A stretch of 64,000 nucleotides of DNA from Eremophila alpestris peregrina. Taxonomy: Eukaryota > Chordata > Aves > Passeriformes > Alaudidae. This document shows positions 49,482 to 59,654 of this stretch, one piece after another. Every line of letters starts with the position of its first letter. Within the stretch, counting starts at the first letter, position 1. The translations under genes and the position numbers were made by a program. A model generated the notes under the pieces. The model had not been told where the DNA came from. It did not search any database and saw only the letters and a list, made by a program, of their open reading frames with translations. The stretch spans positions 372,001-436,000 of the forward strand of contig WMCF01000056.1 of the NCBI GenBank assembly GCA_009792885.1. Direction: 5' to 3'.

Positions 49482-49975
49482 TGTACTGGTTTGAAAGAAA
49501 AAAAAAAAAAAAAAAAAANNNNNNNNNNNNNNNNNNAAAAAAAAAAACCACCCAGAAATACAATTTAGTAGGAAAACAATAAAATAAACCCTTGACAGAG
49601 TCAGAATACAACCTGACACTCTGTTTGTTAGATGGCAGCAGTCCTGATGAAGTGGTTGAAGCAGTGATCCCATAGAAAGATCTGGCAGCTCCTGTCCTCT
49701 GGGAATCCAGTCAGTAAGGTTTGTGCTGTTCCAAGCTCCAGATTATATCCAGGTGGGAATGTTTGGCTCCTCCCCCTGGGCAGAGCTTCTCACAATGGGC
49801 TGATGTCATTCTGTGAGTTCTGCAGTGGGTCCTTGATTGGCCATTGAGCAGAGACAGCTCCCAAAGGGAGTCACCTGTGAGCCCTGGGCAGGGCATGGAT
49901 GGGCCATGGACAGAGATAAGGGAGGATAAATTTGGATTTTACTGTTTCTGAAATTGGTCATTTCCACCTGGGATT
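49482..49975 (-). mobile_element. Solo LTR, passerine ERVK-like, minus strand
   Basis: The left edge reads TGTACTGGTTTGAAAG on the plus strand. Then come a poly(A) tract with an assembly gap, ACCACCCAGAAATACAA, GACAGAGTCAGAATACAACC, CTCTGGGAATCCAGT and GGCTCCTCCCCCTGGGCAGA. On the minus strand a TATA-like box (plus 49741-49748, ATTATATC) lies about 90 bases downstream of a CCAAT box (plus TGATTGGCC, 49834-49842), which fixes the LTR orientation as minus. I recall this sequence as a very common songbird retroviral LTR; the family name was not verified. The right edge is uncertain and no 6-bp target duplication was found. Confidence 0.78.
49498..49547. repeat. Poly(A) homopolymer containing an 18-base N gap
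   Basis: A runs on both sides of N at 49519-49536. The tract lies near one end of the LTR. The true length of the homopolymer is unknown, so the N count is a placeholder. Confidence 0.97.
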
Positions 49976-50714
49976 CCAACAGCCAGGTTTTAAGACAAAC
50001 ATGTCTTTAAAAAATCCGTTTCTAAACTAAAAAGGGACCCAACACGTTTTGTTGGGTTTTTTTCTCTTTCTCTCCAAATATCTAATTCAAAACATGAGAC
50101 ATCTTTATTTGCTGTGTCACATATACAAATATTTAGCACTAACCATACGTTTCTGTGTTCTCTTGAAACCTAACATAATTTTTAAAACCATCCTTTCTTT
50201 TCAACTTCTATGTTTGAGTGCCTTTTTGGCAGCCTAAGCTGCTCAGCGTTTAGGTGAAATTTATTTCACAAGAGAGCATTTCTATCTGTGTGTATTTGCT
50301 TTTTTGCTGAGTTCATTACAAAATGCTGCTGTGTGATGGGCTGTGGAATCCAGGAGTGAGCTGCTACAGCCAAGCTGGGACAACTAAACTTGTCTCATTA
50401 GCTTCAACTCAGGTGTGGAAAAGGATGAGCTTTATCTAACTCCAGCTCTGAGGAAATACTCTGGGTTTGGCCCATGATCAATTTGAGTGCCTTCGCCTTT
50501 TTGCACCACTTTTTGGTTGAATAGGGAGTCATCTTATCTGCTAAGATCAATATGACACAGCAGCAGCTTGAAATAATGTGCAAGTTTGCATGTGGAGAGA
50601 AGATTCTTTTCTGAAGACACATTTAGGTACAACCCTGTCAGCACTATCAGTTCATGGGAGCACCCAAATTCTGAACTTTGGGAGTGCTGGAGCACCTTGC
50701 AGTGATTTCACTTA
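49976..50714. other. Noncoding DNA
   Basis: Just right of the LTR, ACCCAACA (50038-50045) and TGTTGGGT (50051-50058) form an 8-bp inverted repeat. No coding frame. Confidence 0.55.
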
Positions 50715-51080
50715 GACAATCCCATTAGGATGCACAATGAAAACCATAATGACATCAATATTTAATTCTTATCACTTGGTTCTAAACACTGTAGAAATGT
50801 TGTCATAATTAATTTTCAGCCAGTAACTTTTTTCTTCCCCTTTCTAATTAGTAGAGTACAGATGACATGCTACTGCATAATTGATAAAAACTATGATTTT
50901 AATTGCATCTATATGATCATTCTTACATAGTTACATCAAATGAATCAAGTGTCATTGCCTTTACACAGCTCAAGGGCTAGAGAGGGTACAGCAGTAATTT
51001 TATGCTGGTGATAGAGTCACATTAATGCTCATTGCTCTTCATCTGAAGACATCAAAGCTTGCAAAGCTGCATGGCATATT
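50715..51080. promoter_or_regulatory. Candidate conserved noncoding element
   Basis: Dense in AT-rich cores: CAATATTTAATTCTTATC, GTCATAATTAATTTTCAG, TTTCTAATTAGTAG, GCATAATTGATAAAAAC, TTTTAATTGCATC and TCACATTAATGC. It is complex and non-repetitive with no frame. Together with 6.4 kb and 45.0 kb it is among the best enhancer-like candidates by texture. Confidence 0.38.
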
Positions 51081-52939
51081 CTGCTTTCATATGCAGGGAA
51101 CTGAAGGCTTAGAAAGATCAGAACTCCAATTTTTTTTTTTTAATCAGGAGCCCATTCAATCATCAAATCAAAATAAGTGAGTGTTGTTAAAATCTGGAAG
51201 TTTTACATGTGTAGGGATCAAGCATAGAGCTCTGGACGTGCCTTAGCCCTGATAAATTAAACCATGCCTTATTCTGTGACAGATGCTATAACAGATATGC
51301 TGGTTTCAAGGACACCAGGAGTAGCTCTGCTCTCTGGGAGAGCAGCTTGCCCAGCCAGGCCTTCCCATTGTCCCAAGCTGGGAGTGACAAATACCTCAAT
51401 CTGAATTGGAAAAGCAATACTGACCGCAGCAGGGAGATATTGATCCAAATTTACTGCAGAAAAAATCACCTGGAGAATCAGAAAACATCAAAACTGGCCT
51501 TTCCATATGAAGGATTTTAGAGCCCACACTAGCTTTTTCTGGATGTGGCTTGGAACATAAAATTAATGATTTCTTAATTCATCCACCAAGCTGAAAAATC
51601 AATTATTGCACTCCTCAGGTCTAGTGAACTGTTTGTTCCTTAATATAATGACAATTGTCTTCCAAGCAAATTAAGTCCAGCACTAGAGAAAATAAAATAT
51701 TCATTAGCAAAGTTATTGGAAAAATAGATCAAATTATATTGAGGCAGTTTATTTTCCATGTTCCTACAAGGTGCTTTTAATACTGTGCTGCCTGATTTTA
51801 ACATGAGGACAGTCCTCTGCTCTTCTAAGATAGAATGTTCCCTGGAATTCCTGGAAAATCCCATAATCCCTTAGTGAGGGTAAAAGCACAGACAGTGGAG
51901 TTTATCCTGGCTGACCTTTGCTTCTGTTGAGTACAGGAATTAAAGTACAGCATGTAGCAGCTGTGTGTTGGGGAAGAAGGGCCTTAGTGTCACAACAGAT
52001 GTGAAGAGAGGACTAAAAGTTACATTTTAGTCCTACAGGATGTCCTGACCAAAAAGCAACCCCAAACCTCTGCCCTTGAAGAAGTGACAAGAGCTGCACA
52101 TGATTCTGAGGGATGAAGTGCTTCATACAGGAGGAAATGTGAGCAAATTTCTTGCTCTTTGCCTCTGCACAAACTTGTGGCTCAATTGGGGTTTTTTTTC
52201 TGCAGTTGAGGGAATAAAAAAAAGAACAGTCCAGAGTAGAACAACAAGAAATATCTCCCACACTGCCTGTACCAGCAGCTGTGCCTCAGACTCTTAAACT
52301 GCTCACACCTCACACACCAGAGCTGGCAGTGGAAAATCAGGGCCCTGAGGATTCCTTCAGTCTTCCACCACTTTTGGAACTCTGGAATGAGAACATGGAC
52401 AAACTCCTGGGATATTTTCCCCTGTTTTTCCAAAGATATGATTGTCTTTAATCTACATTAAAATCAGCCCATCCCATCAGCTGGCAGTCAGTCACAGAAT
52501 CTGGAGTACAACCTCCTCTACTCAGAACCCAGCTTCCCATTCAGAGCACGGCTGCCCTGACACCCCAAGACAATTCTCACTCACCCAAGTAATCCTTCAG
52601 ATTAATGTTAAAGCAGCAGCACAGAGTTGACTCTTGGAAGCAAAACTGGGATCATTTGACAGAATTTAAAAAATAGTTATAATTATTTTCTGTGATCTCT
52701 CTGAAGTGTCGAGAGAGAGGGGGAAAATGAAATTCCCTTATTTGTGTGTGTGTGTGTTCATGCATTATGATTTCTCCTTCTTTCTTTACATCTGGGAATC
52801 TGTAATGCAGCTGACAGTGATTTAGGGTGTTTTAAGTGTTTTGGAACTAATCTTTGCTTTCCTGGGAATTTTCCTGGGAATTTGAATTGCCCTTGTGTTC
52901 ACTGACCTAGCTAGGTAATGATAAAGAAAAAAAAAATGC
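51081..52939. other. Noncoding DNA, no gene seen
   Basis: It contains tandem TTCCTGGGAA-type motifs at 52858-52881 and a TTCCCTGGAATTCCTGGAA pair near 51838-51856, both shaped like STAT/BCL6 sites. A (TG)7 tract lies at 52743-52757. No coding-like frame. Confidence 0.58.
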
Positions 52940-53145
52940 TATTTGGAGTAATAATGGGCAGCATCTGAATTACTGTTAATTGCTGCAGACAGCCTTAGCT
53001 CATATGATGAATGTAAGTATTACCTTTGAATATGAACTTGCATTTATCATGAAGCAGAGAGTAATACAGACCTGACCTGAAGATAAATATTTTAGATTAA
53101 TTAGTGACCTACACAGAGCAGTCAGCCAGGTTTTATATTTCTGTA
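52940..53145. promoter_or_regulatory. Candidate conserved noncoding element
   Basis: Contains TTACTGTTAATTGCTGCAG, CTCATATGATGAATG, GCATTTATCATG and TTAGATTAATTAGTGACC. It has multiple homeodomain cores and an E-box-like CATATG, no frame and no repeat. Confidence 0.35.
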
Positions 53146-54243
53146 AGAACTAGTTTAAGTGTCTGCCAGTTCAGCAGCAGATCTCAGTGCCTTTTGCAAG
53201 ATTGCAGCACCAATTCAGGCTTCAGACAAAACAGGTGGGAGAAATTCTTTCTAGAGCTGAGATAGCCCTTGATGTTCATTAAGTAGTCAGAGTTACTTCG
53301 TGTTTTTACAAGCTGGGGCACATCAACAACCCCTCTCTGTGCAGTGTGGTTTTAACAAGAGTCCTGTCACCTCTGGCAATAATCATCTCTTCTTAGCTCC
53401 TTTTAAATGTGCTGAGGAGACATGGAGGGCTTTGCAGCTCAAAACTCCAGCTCAAGGAATCAGCCATGTTAATAAGGGTTCTTGAATGCATGCTGAAGTT
53501 TAAATATGTATTTAAATGCTTTTCAGGGTGGTTTATAGTACACAGTGACTTGTTTCCTGCCTCAGGACTTTAATTAGGAAATAATAGTGAGCATCTGTGC
53601 TTGCTGGTGGAGGGGACTGAAGAGAGATTAGGAAAGCATCCCACAGAACAAGAGATACATTTTGGCTCTTGGTTTTCAAGGGTTGGAGATTTCACCCTCC
53701 AAAGATAAGTGTGTCCCTCTAATGTCTTCTTTCTCCTATTCTGAAAAAAAAATTACTGAAATTCTGTAGGATATAAATGATCAAGTCTTTGACGTTAAGA
53801 CTAGTTTAAACCAATATCTATAGAAAGGAAAGTGGTGCTAAGGGCCAGTAATTTCAACTACAAGGCACAGCAAAGCCTGATCTGTGGGTCCTTCGATGGT
53901 TTAGGTCAAACTACTCAGTCCACACAAGATGGAGACAGGTCTGGCTCATAGGAAAGCAAACCTGCTGTTAGTTTGTTAGTAAGAAAATCCTTAAATGTTG
54001 TAGGGCAGGGCAAGTTCCAGCACTGCAGGCTGGGAGTTGTACCTGTGCTCAATCTCTGCACCCCCAGCTGGGCTTGGTTTGTTCTGAAAATATTCCAGTT
54101 CGCTGCAGTGTCATGTAGAGGAAGATATTGTGAAGATTGTTGAAATTCTAAATATGGGAGAGAGATCCCACATCTCTGCCAGAAGCCCCAGAAGATCCCT
54201 GGCAAAGGACCCTCTTGAATTTCCTCCTGAATTACTGCACATG
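53146..54243. other. Noncoding DNA, no gene seen
   Basis: Short frames only; a 96-codon minus frame at 53915-54205 has no recognisable domain. Confidence 0.6.
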
Positions 54244-54350
54244 TGTGATGCTATAACTTTTGCTCTATAACATGTGATGCTATAACTTTTGCTCTATAAC
54301 CTTTGATGCTATAACTTTTGCTCTATAACATTTGATGCTATAACTTTTGT
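54244..54350. repeat. 29-bp minisatellite, about 3.7 copies
   Basis: Units begin TGATGCTATAAC at 54246, 54275, 54304 and 54333, an exact 29-base period, and continue TTTTGCTCTATAAC. Copies differ at only one to three bases around the ACATG/CCTT/CATT junction, so the array is young or homogenised. Each unit itself contains the CTATAAC motif twice. Confidence 0.95.
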
Positions 54351-55990
54351 TGTCACATTTGAATACAGGAAGCAGGGACATCTCCAGCACATGATTCCCT
54401 GTTTGTCTCCTCATTCCTGAGATTGCTCCCATACACCATGAAATGCTTTGTGCAATTCTGATTGAACTTGTGAGACATCATCTGAGAGGCCCAGATAGTG
54501 CTGAGATTGGCTGAACAGCAATGTTTTTAAAATGGCAGGATTCTAATAGATTTTTACACAGTTCCTGGGCAGTTAACAAGAAAAAGCTCTGCTGGCAGAG
54601 AGGTGAAAATAGGGGCAGTGCATGCCTGATATCAAAGGGGCTTTATCCTCTCCAGAATTTCAAAAGAAGCCATTTCACTGCTTACACTGTGCACAGAGAA
54701 CTTCATCTCTCCATAAAAAATAAAAATCAAAGGGAATTTTGAGATCTCTCCAAAAGAAATGGTATAATATTTGCTTGTTGATGAGAAAAGTTAGTTTGGG
54801 CCCCCAACCATCTGCAGAGTACTAACAAGGAATATCCAGAGCTGTTCTAGGCAGGATGGGGGGGGTTTCCCTGTTCCAGCTGGTAACAAAAGAGGATAAT
54901 GAAGGCTGAAGTCTGCCACAGCCCAGCCCTCTGTGCCACACACTGCCCTACCTGACAGGTGCAACATTAACAGCTCAAAACTATCATAGGGGGCAAGAAA
55001 CCAGATCACCTGGGGGGAAAAAAAAAGAGGTCTGGAAATAAACAGGCAAAGACTTGAAGGTTTAGAAAGCCCTTGAGTAAATGAACTGCCTTTCCTGAGG
55101 TGTGATAGTGATCAAAAGGAGACAACCTGAGGAGCAGAGCTGTCATGCCCAGCCAAATGGACTGTCACATCATTTATCTGGCTGCTTTGTGGCAGCAGGC
55201 ACTCTGTCAGAGCCTGCAGCCCAGAGAAACAGGGGAAGGGAGAGGAATAGCAGGCATCTGACAACTGAAATGATGCTCGCTGAGTTGCCATTGTCCCTGA
55301 ATTTTGAAAGGCTAACATCAAAATATTATGACTCCCCAAATGTCATAATTTCGGTATCTCAACTCACTCATCTTCACTCTGTGCCTCAGAGCTTCTGTTT
55401 AATCTCTTTAACATTCTATAATTATGTCTTCAGTGTGGATCAATTATCTCAGAATACGGAAACAAATTGCCATCATTATCTTCAATTGCTCTTTACATTT
55501 TCTTTGTCCTTTTTTGTTTTTTGGCTTTCTTTACCAGTGTTAAAAACGTAGCTCACATTCATGCTCCTTTGCCATGAATATACATTTGGCAGTAAATCAT
55601 CTGCCAAGCAGGGATTTGTCCTTCCCTTTGCTGGTTTTCCCCAGTTATCTTTGTTGGGCAACTCATTACTTTCTGCATATTCAAATAGGTTTATTTGAGG
55701 TACAGCTCTCTAAGCAAGACAGACCAAAGATTGCCAGCAGACAGACTCTTTTTAGTTTTCCAGGTTCCTCACTAAAATACTTTAAATTAACATAGGCTAC
55801 ATCCCCAAGAATAGTACTAGTATCTGCAGGAGTGCAATTTATTGTGACAGTAATTCACTGGTCAAAGCTGGCTTCATCTGCACTGATGTGACAGCAAACA
55901 GCTCCTATTGCAGGAGTGATCTGTGAATTATAGAGAGACCTGTAACCATTCCACCACACCCATAAATAAACCTAATGAAATTAGTGCTCT
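54351..55990. other. Noncoding DNA, no gene seen
   Basis: A 149-codon plus frame at 55102-55551 has no coding-like codon use or domain. No transposon is recognised. Confidence 0.6.
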
Positions 55991-56076
55991 AAAAATAAAA
56001 TAAAATAAAATAAAATAAAATAAAATAAAATAAAATAAAATAAAATAAAATAAAATAAAATAAAATAAAATAAAAT
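55991..56076. repeat. (TAAAA)n pentanucleotide microsatellite
   Basis: About 17 uninterrupted TAAAA units, 86 bases long. It is the largest pure microsatellite of the window and is expected to be highly length-polymorphic. The minus frame through it encodes a Phe-Ile-Leu-Phe-Tyr repeat and is an artefact. Confidence 0.97.
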
Positions 56077-56814
56077 GCATTGAGCTACAGCCCTGGTTGG
56101 GCTGCAGTCTGCTAAAGCAGAGAAGCAGAACTTCTGAATTTCAGCAGCACATTGTGATTTGGTCATTGGAGAGAAGTTGCTCTTCATCCTGAACTCCCAA
56201 AGGGAAAATCAGCTCTTAAAATTCTGTCTTTTTATCCCTTTTTGTCTAAATTATTAACTTTTGTCTCCAGGACGATCTATCTGATTAAGATATGCTAGAT
56301 ATGTGTATTGTTTGGAATTTGGTGAGAAAATTGTTTCTTGTGTGCCACTGGTCTATTCCTGACTGTTTGGGGCTCAGCTGGAATCTGAGAATGCAGCTGA
56401 GGTGACCAAGCTGTGCAGAATTCTAAGTTAGGACCTTTTTTCAAGGTGATGGCTTTCCTATAGGAATCATGTCTTATTTCTTCTGAATTGACCAGCCTTT
56501 CTTTCAAAATGCTGCACTGAAAATCAAGTTTCATACAATAGGTATTTCTGCCAAGAAAGGCTTATAGTGGTAAGTCTCTTGTAAAACAAATCATATCTTC
56601 CTGCCCTTCTCTCTCCATTTTATGAGGTACCTTTCCCCTTCTTATTGCTTTTTCTTCCATTTCTCACTCTCTCTGCTGCACACCAAGGCAATAAACTACT
56701 GAGGTGCAAAAAAAAAGGCAAGTACTTAGTCCAGAATTGTATCCAAACCTGGCTGCTGCTTGAAAATAGTAATTTCTTTCAACTGTATTTCAAATTAAAG
56801 TGCTAAAGTGCTGG
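56077..56814. other. Noncoding DNA
   Basis: No coding-like frame, repeat family or notable motif cluster. Confidence 0.6.
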
Positions 56815-56965
56815 AGAAATGGGGTGTGGAAATACTTAATTTGATAGCAAATTACATTTATGGGTTGAGAAAATGATGTCTTTTAAAAATGGGCCCCAGT
56901 GTTCAATGCATACCTGTTTTAATTACCCAGGTGTGGAAAATAAAAATTATGCTTTGTTGGAAACA
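56815..56965. promoter_or_regulatory. Candidate conserved noncoding element
   Basis: Contains ACTTAATTTGATAGCAAATTAC, TTCAATGCATACC, TTTTAATTACCC and AAAATTATGC in a short complex block with no frame. Confidence 0.25.
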
Positions 56966-59417
56966 TTTCAAGGACTGCTGATGTCAACAAAAGGCAAGAG
57001 GCAGCTCAAGCCCAGATGGGCTGTAGACTTTTCTTAACCATCCAAACAGATTTATTCAAAACTCCTGCAAATCAAGATCTAGCTCTGTTTTCTGGTGCAG
57101 CTCTTTATGAGCTAGTGTTGCATGGTGTGGTTTTACAGCCAAGGCAAAGCACAAAATTTGGGGAAATTATCCACTGCATTCCTGGTTCTCATGTGTCTCT
57201 GCTGGTCTGTGCTTCTGTGGGTGAGAATTTGATGCACAAAATGGCACTAAAATCAGCTCTGATCACACTCCCTGGGCTTGGGCTGGAATTACAGCATCAG
57301 GGGCTCTAGAGTGAGGAGTCAGCCCTCAGCTTCCCAAAATTTCCTTTTTACCAACACTGGGCTGAGCTGCAGCTTCAGAACCCACAAAGTCACAGCAGAA
57401 CCAGGGGGCTTACACAGGAGAGAAAGTGAGGGGTTTCTCTTTTGTAAAGCTTATAACTTTTGATCTAGAATGTTCTGTAGTGGATTATTCATTGTGATGG
57501 GTGTCTGTGATGTGCTGCTGTGCAGTTCCTGTGGCTGTGTCCCCAGGGAGCAGCAGGGATGATGTGAGCCCGCTGCACTTGTCTCACACAAGTTACAAGT
57601 TGTCTTCTGTGCCAGGGAACAATTTAATTTCCTGATTATAAAGGAAGCCTGGAAATTTGGTGTTTGGCAGGCTCAGAACACCAGTGTTGATTCTCCAGGA
57701 TGCTCAGGATCAGCCTCTCCTGGAAGAGCAGGAGGATGGAGCTCACCCTGAACCACCAGACCCCATTCCTGAGACAGGAGAGGATATCAAATATTGCCTT
57801 CCATTGTGTCTCATTCTGTACAGGAACTCTTCTCCAAGATGAGTGAGTGCTCTGCTCTGGGGTGGACTTTGGCCTGTGTTAGCTGAAGTTTTGCCATGTA
57901 TAAATCACCCTGCCCTTGCTGCAGGAAGTTCCTTGCACACAGAATAATTTAGTGAACACAATCTGTGTGACAGCTGGTGGAGATGAAGCTGTAATGCCTC
58001 TCCAGCATTCTGAAGAGTATTTCTCCCTCAGCCTGCATCTGAACTGACAGACACTTCAGGGTTGTTCTGACCTCAGTAAATGGGGTCTGCAGTAGCCCCT
58101 TACAGGAGCAGCAGTGCCAAGGGGAGCCCACCAAATCTCCCTGATGAGAAGAACAGTGCACCCACATGAAATGGATGGAGTTGGATTTTAAGGAACATGA
58201 ACTGCTTCATGGCTCCAGAATCAGGGCTGGCTGGTGATATCTTTAAATATCTTTGGCATTTATTACCTTCTGCAATGGAAAGGGTAGTTACTAGCATGGA
58301 AATGACTGTCATACATTAGGGTCATGGAGAACAATCACATTAGAGAAGTAAGAGAGAGAGAGAAGCCAGCAAAGCCCAGCTTAATCTCAAAAATCTCTCT
58401 GTGATGAGCTCCTGTAACTTCAGGGATGAATCCATGTCAAAGCACTGATGTTAGTGCAACTTTTCACTAATAAACAAAATATTATTATTAATAATTGTGT
58501 GCATTCCTGTACTTGAGCTGCCTTTGTTTTCTAGTGCTTACTCATACAGACTGCCAGGCTTTGCAAGCAGCCTGAGGGTTAAGTGTTTGTCTTGGGGAAG
58601 CTTCCTGAGAATAGCTGTTCAATAAACACTCTGAGCTGGAGGGTAAAACAAGTGATATATGTTGCAGTACAGCAGTATAATGAATTAGTTAAAAGCAAAC
58701 AACCCCCACAACAGTAGATTGCCAGGGCAGGCCTGTGTCTGCCAACCAATATTTCTGTGCCAGCTTTCCAAAGGAAACACAGCCAAAAATAGGAGTGCAA
58801 TAACTCATCATGATAGAAAAAAAGCTATTAGAGAGTGGATGAAACAGCAGCAGCCTCTCAGCACTAACTCCAGATTATGAGGCTGATTCTCAGTCCTTTA
58901 CCTGGTGCAGTAACTTCTAAACAAGTGCAAACTGTGTCACATGCTGAATCAGAGCACTCTCTTGCCTCTCTGCAGAAGTGCAGAGCTGGGATAAGTGGCC
59001 TGGACTGGGTGTTTGTTTGGCTCTCAGCAATACTGGAGCTGGAATGGGAATATCTTCCCTGTGCTTACAGCTTTAATGGGTGAAACAGCACTGGCACTAT
59101 TCAAGTGACACAAGGAACACCTCTGTAAACCATTTAACTCCACAGGAGATAAAGTTGTCTTAGGCAAACTAGGGCAGGTGTAAAGATTTGTGCAGTCTGC
59201 TTTGCTGCCTGAGCTTGCAAGCCTGGCTGGCTCCAGCATCAGCAAATTAAGGTGAAACAACAGAGACACTGGTCAAATATAGCTGATTTTTAGTCACCCT
59301 GCCAAAGCCAGATGTCTCCATTCACTCTGTAGCAAAGAAATGCCCTGTCATGCCCAACAAACAAAATCAGATTCATCAGCAAGATGAAATTCTACTCATT
59401 ACACACCTGAGTGGCCT
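56966..59417. other. Noncoding DNA, one weak coding-like frame
   Basis: A 61-codon plus frame at 57657-57842 has an acidic, Glu/Asp/Pro-rich middle and follows a TTTGGCAG, but lacks a good polypyrimidine tract and a downstream donor. A (GA)n run lies at 58348-58363. Nothing else is recognised. Confidence 0.5.
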
Positions 59418-59654
59418 TTAGAAGAGGAGAAGGTGATGTTTGATTGCTGCTTGCAGTGGTTGCTTGGTGAGGAAGAAATGCTGGTACTTCAAGAGTGGGC
59501 AATAATGACAAACATCTGCCTCATTTGCAGTTTCATCGACATGCAGGGCATGTCCTCTGACACCCACAGTCAGAGCCAGGCCATTCTCATCAGGCTCCTC
59601 TGCACCATCTGGATTAGCTGAGAGATAATTTTGCAGGGGGAAAAACAGTAGGGA
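59418..59654 (-). other. Coding-like block, possible terminal exon or gene remnant
   Basis: On the minus strand a frame is open for 78 codons and ends in TAA (59420-59418). It has no ATG. Immediately upstream of its best part is a splice-acceptor-like sequence on the minus strand: a pyrimidine run, then TTATCTCTCAG ending at 59618. From there the frame reads N-P-D-G-A-E-E-P-D-E-N-G-L-A-L-T-V-G-V and goes on through R-G-H-A-L-H-V-D-E-T-A-N-E-A-D-V. Twenty-two of the 36 codons at 59616-59509 start with G, a strong coding-type pattern. The complementary plus frame correspondingly shows about 86% G/C at third positions against about 41% at the other two. I do not recognise the product. Alternatives are an old transposon-derived fragment, a pseudogene piece or a conserved noncoding element. 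Confidence 0.35.

Noticed and set aside
49407..49673. Minus frames running through the N gap
   Set aside because: Poly(A)/poly(T) and N residues within an LTR; not a gene.
54244..54350. CRISPR-like array
   Set aside because: Direct tandem repeats without unique spacers in a vertebrate genome; it is a minisatellite.
55102..55551. 149-codon plus frame
   Set aside because: No domain or codon signal; ends in a Phe/Leu run from T-rich DNA.
55981..56187. Frame encoding a Phe-Ile-Leu-Phe-Tyr repeat
   Set aside because: Produced by the (TAAAA)n microsatellite.
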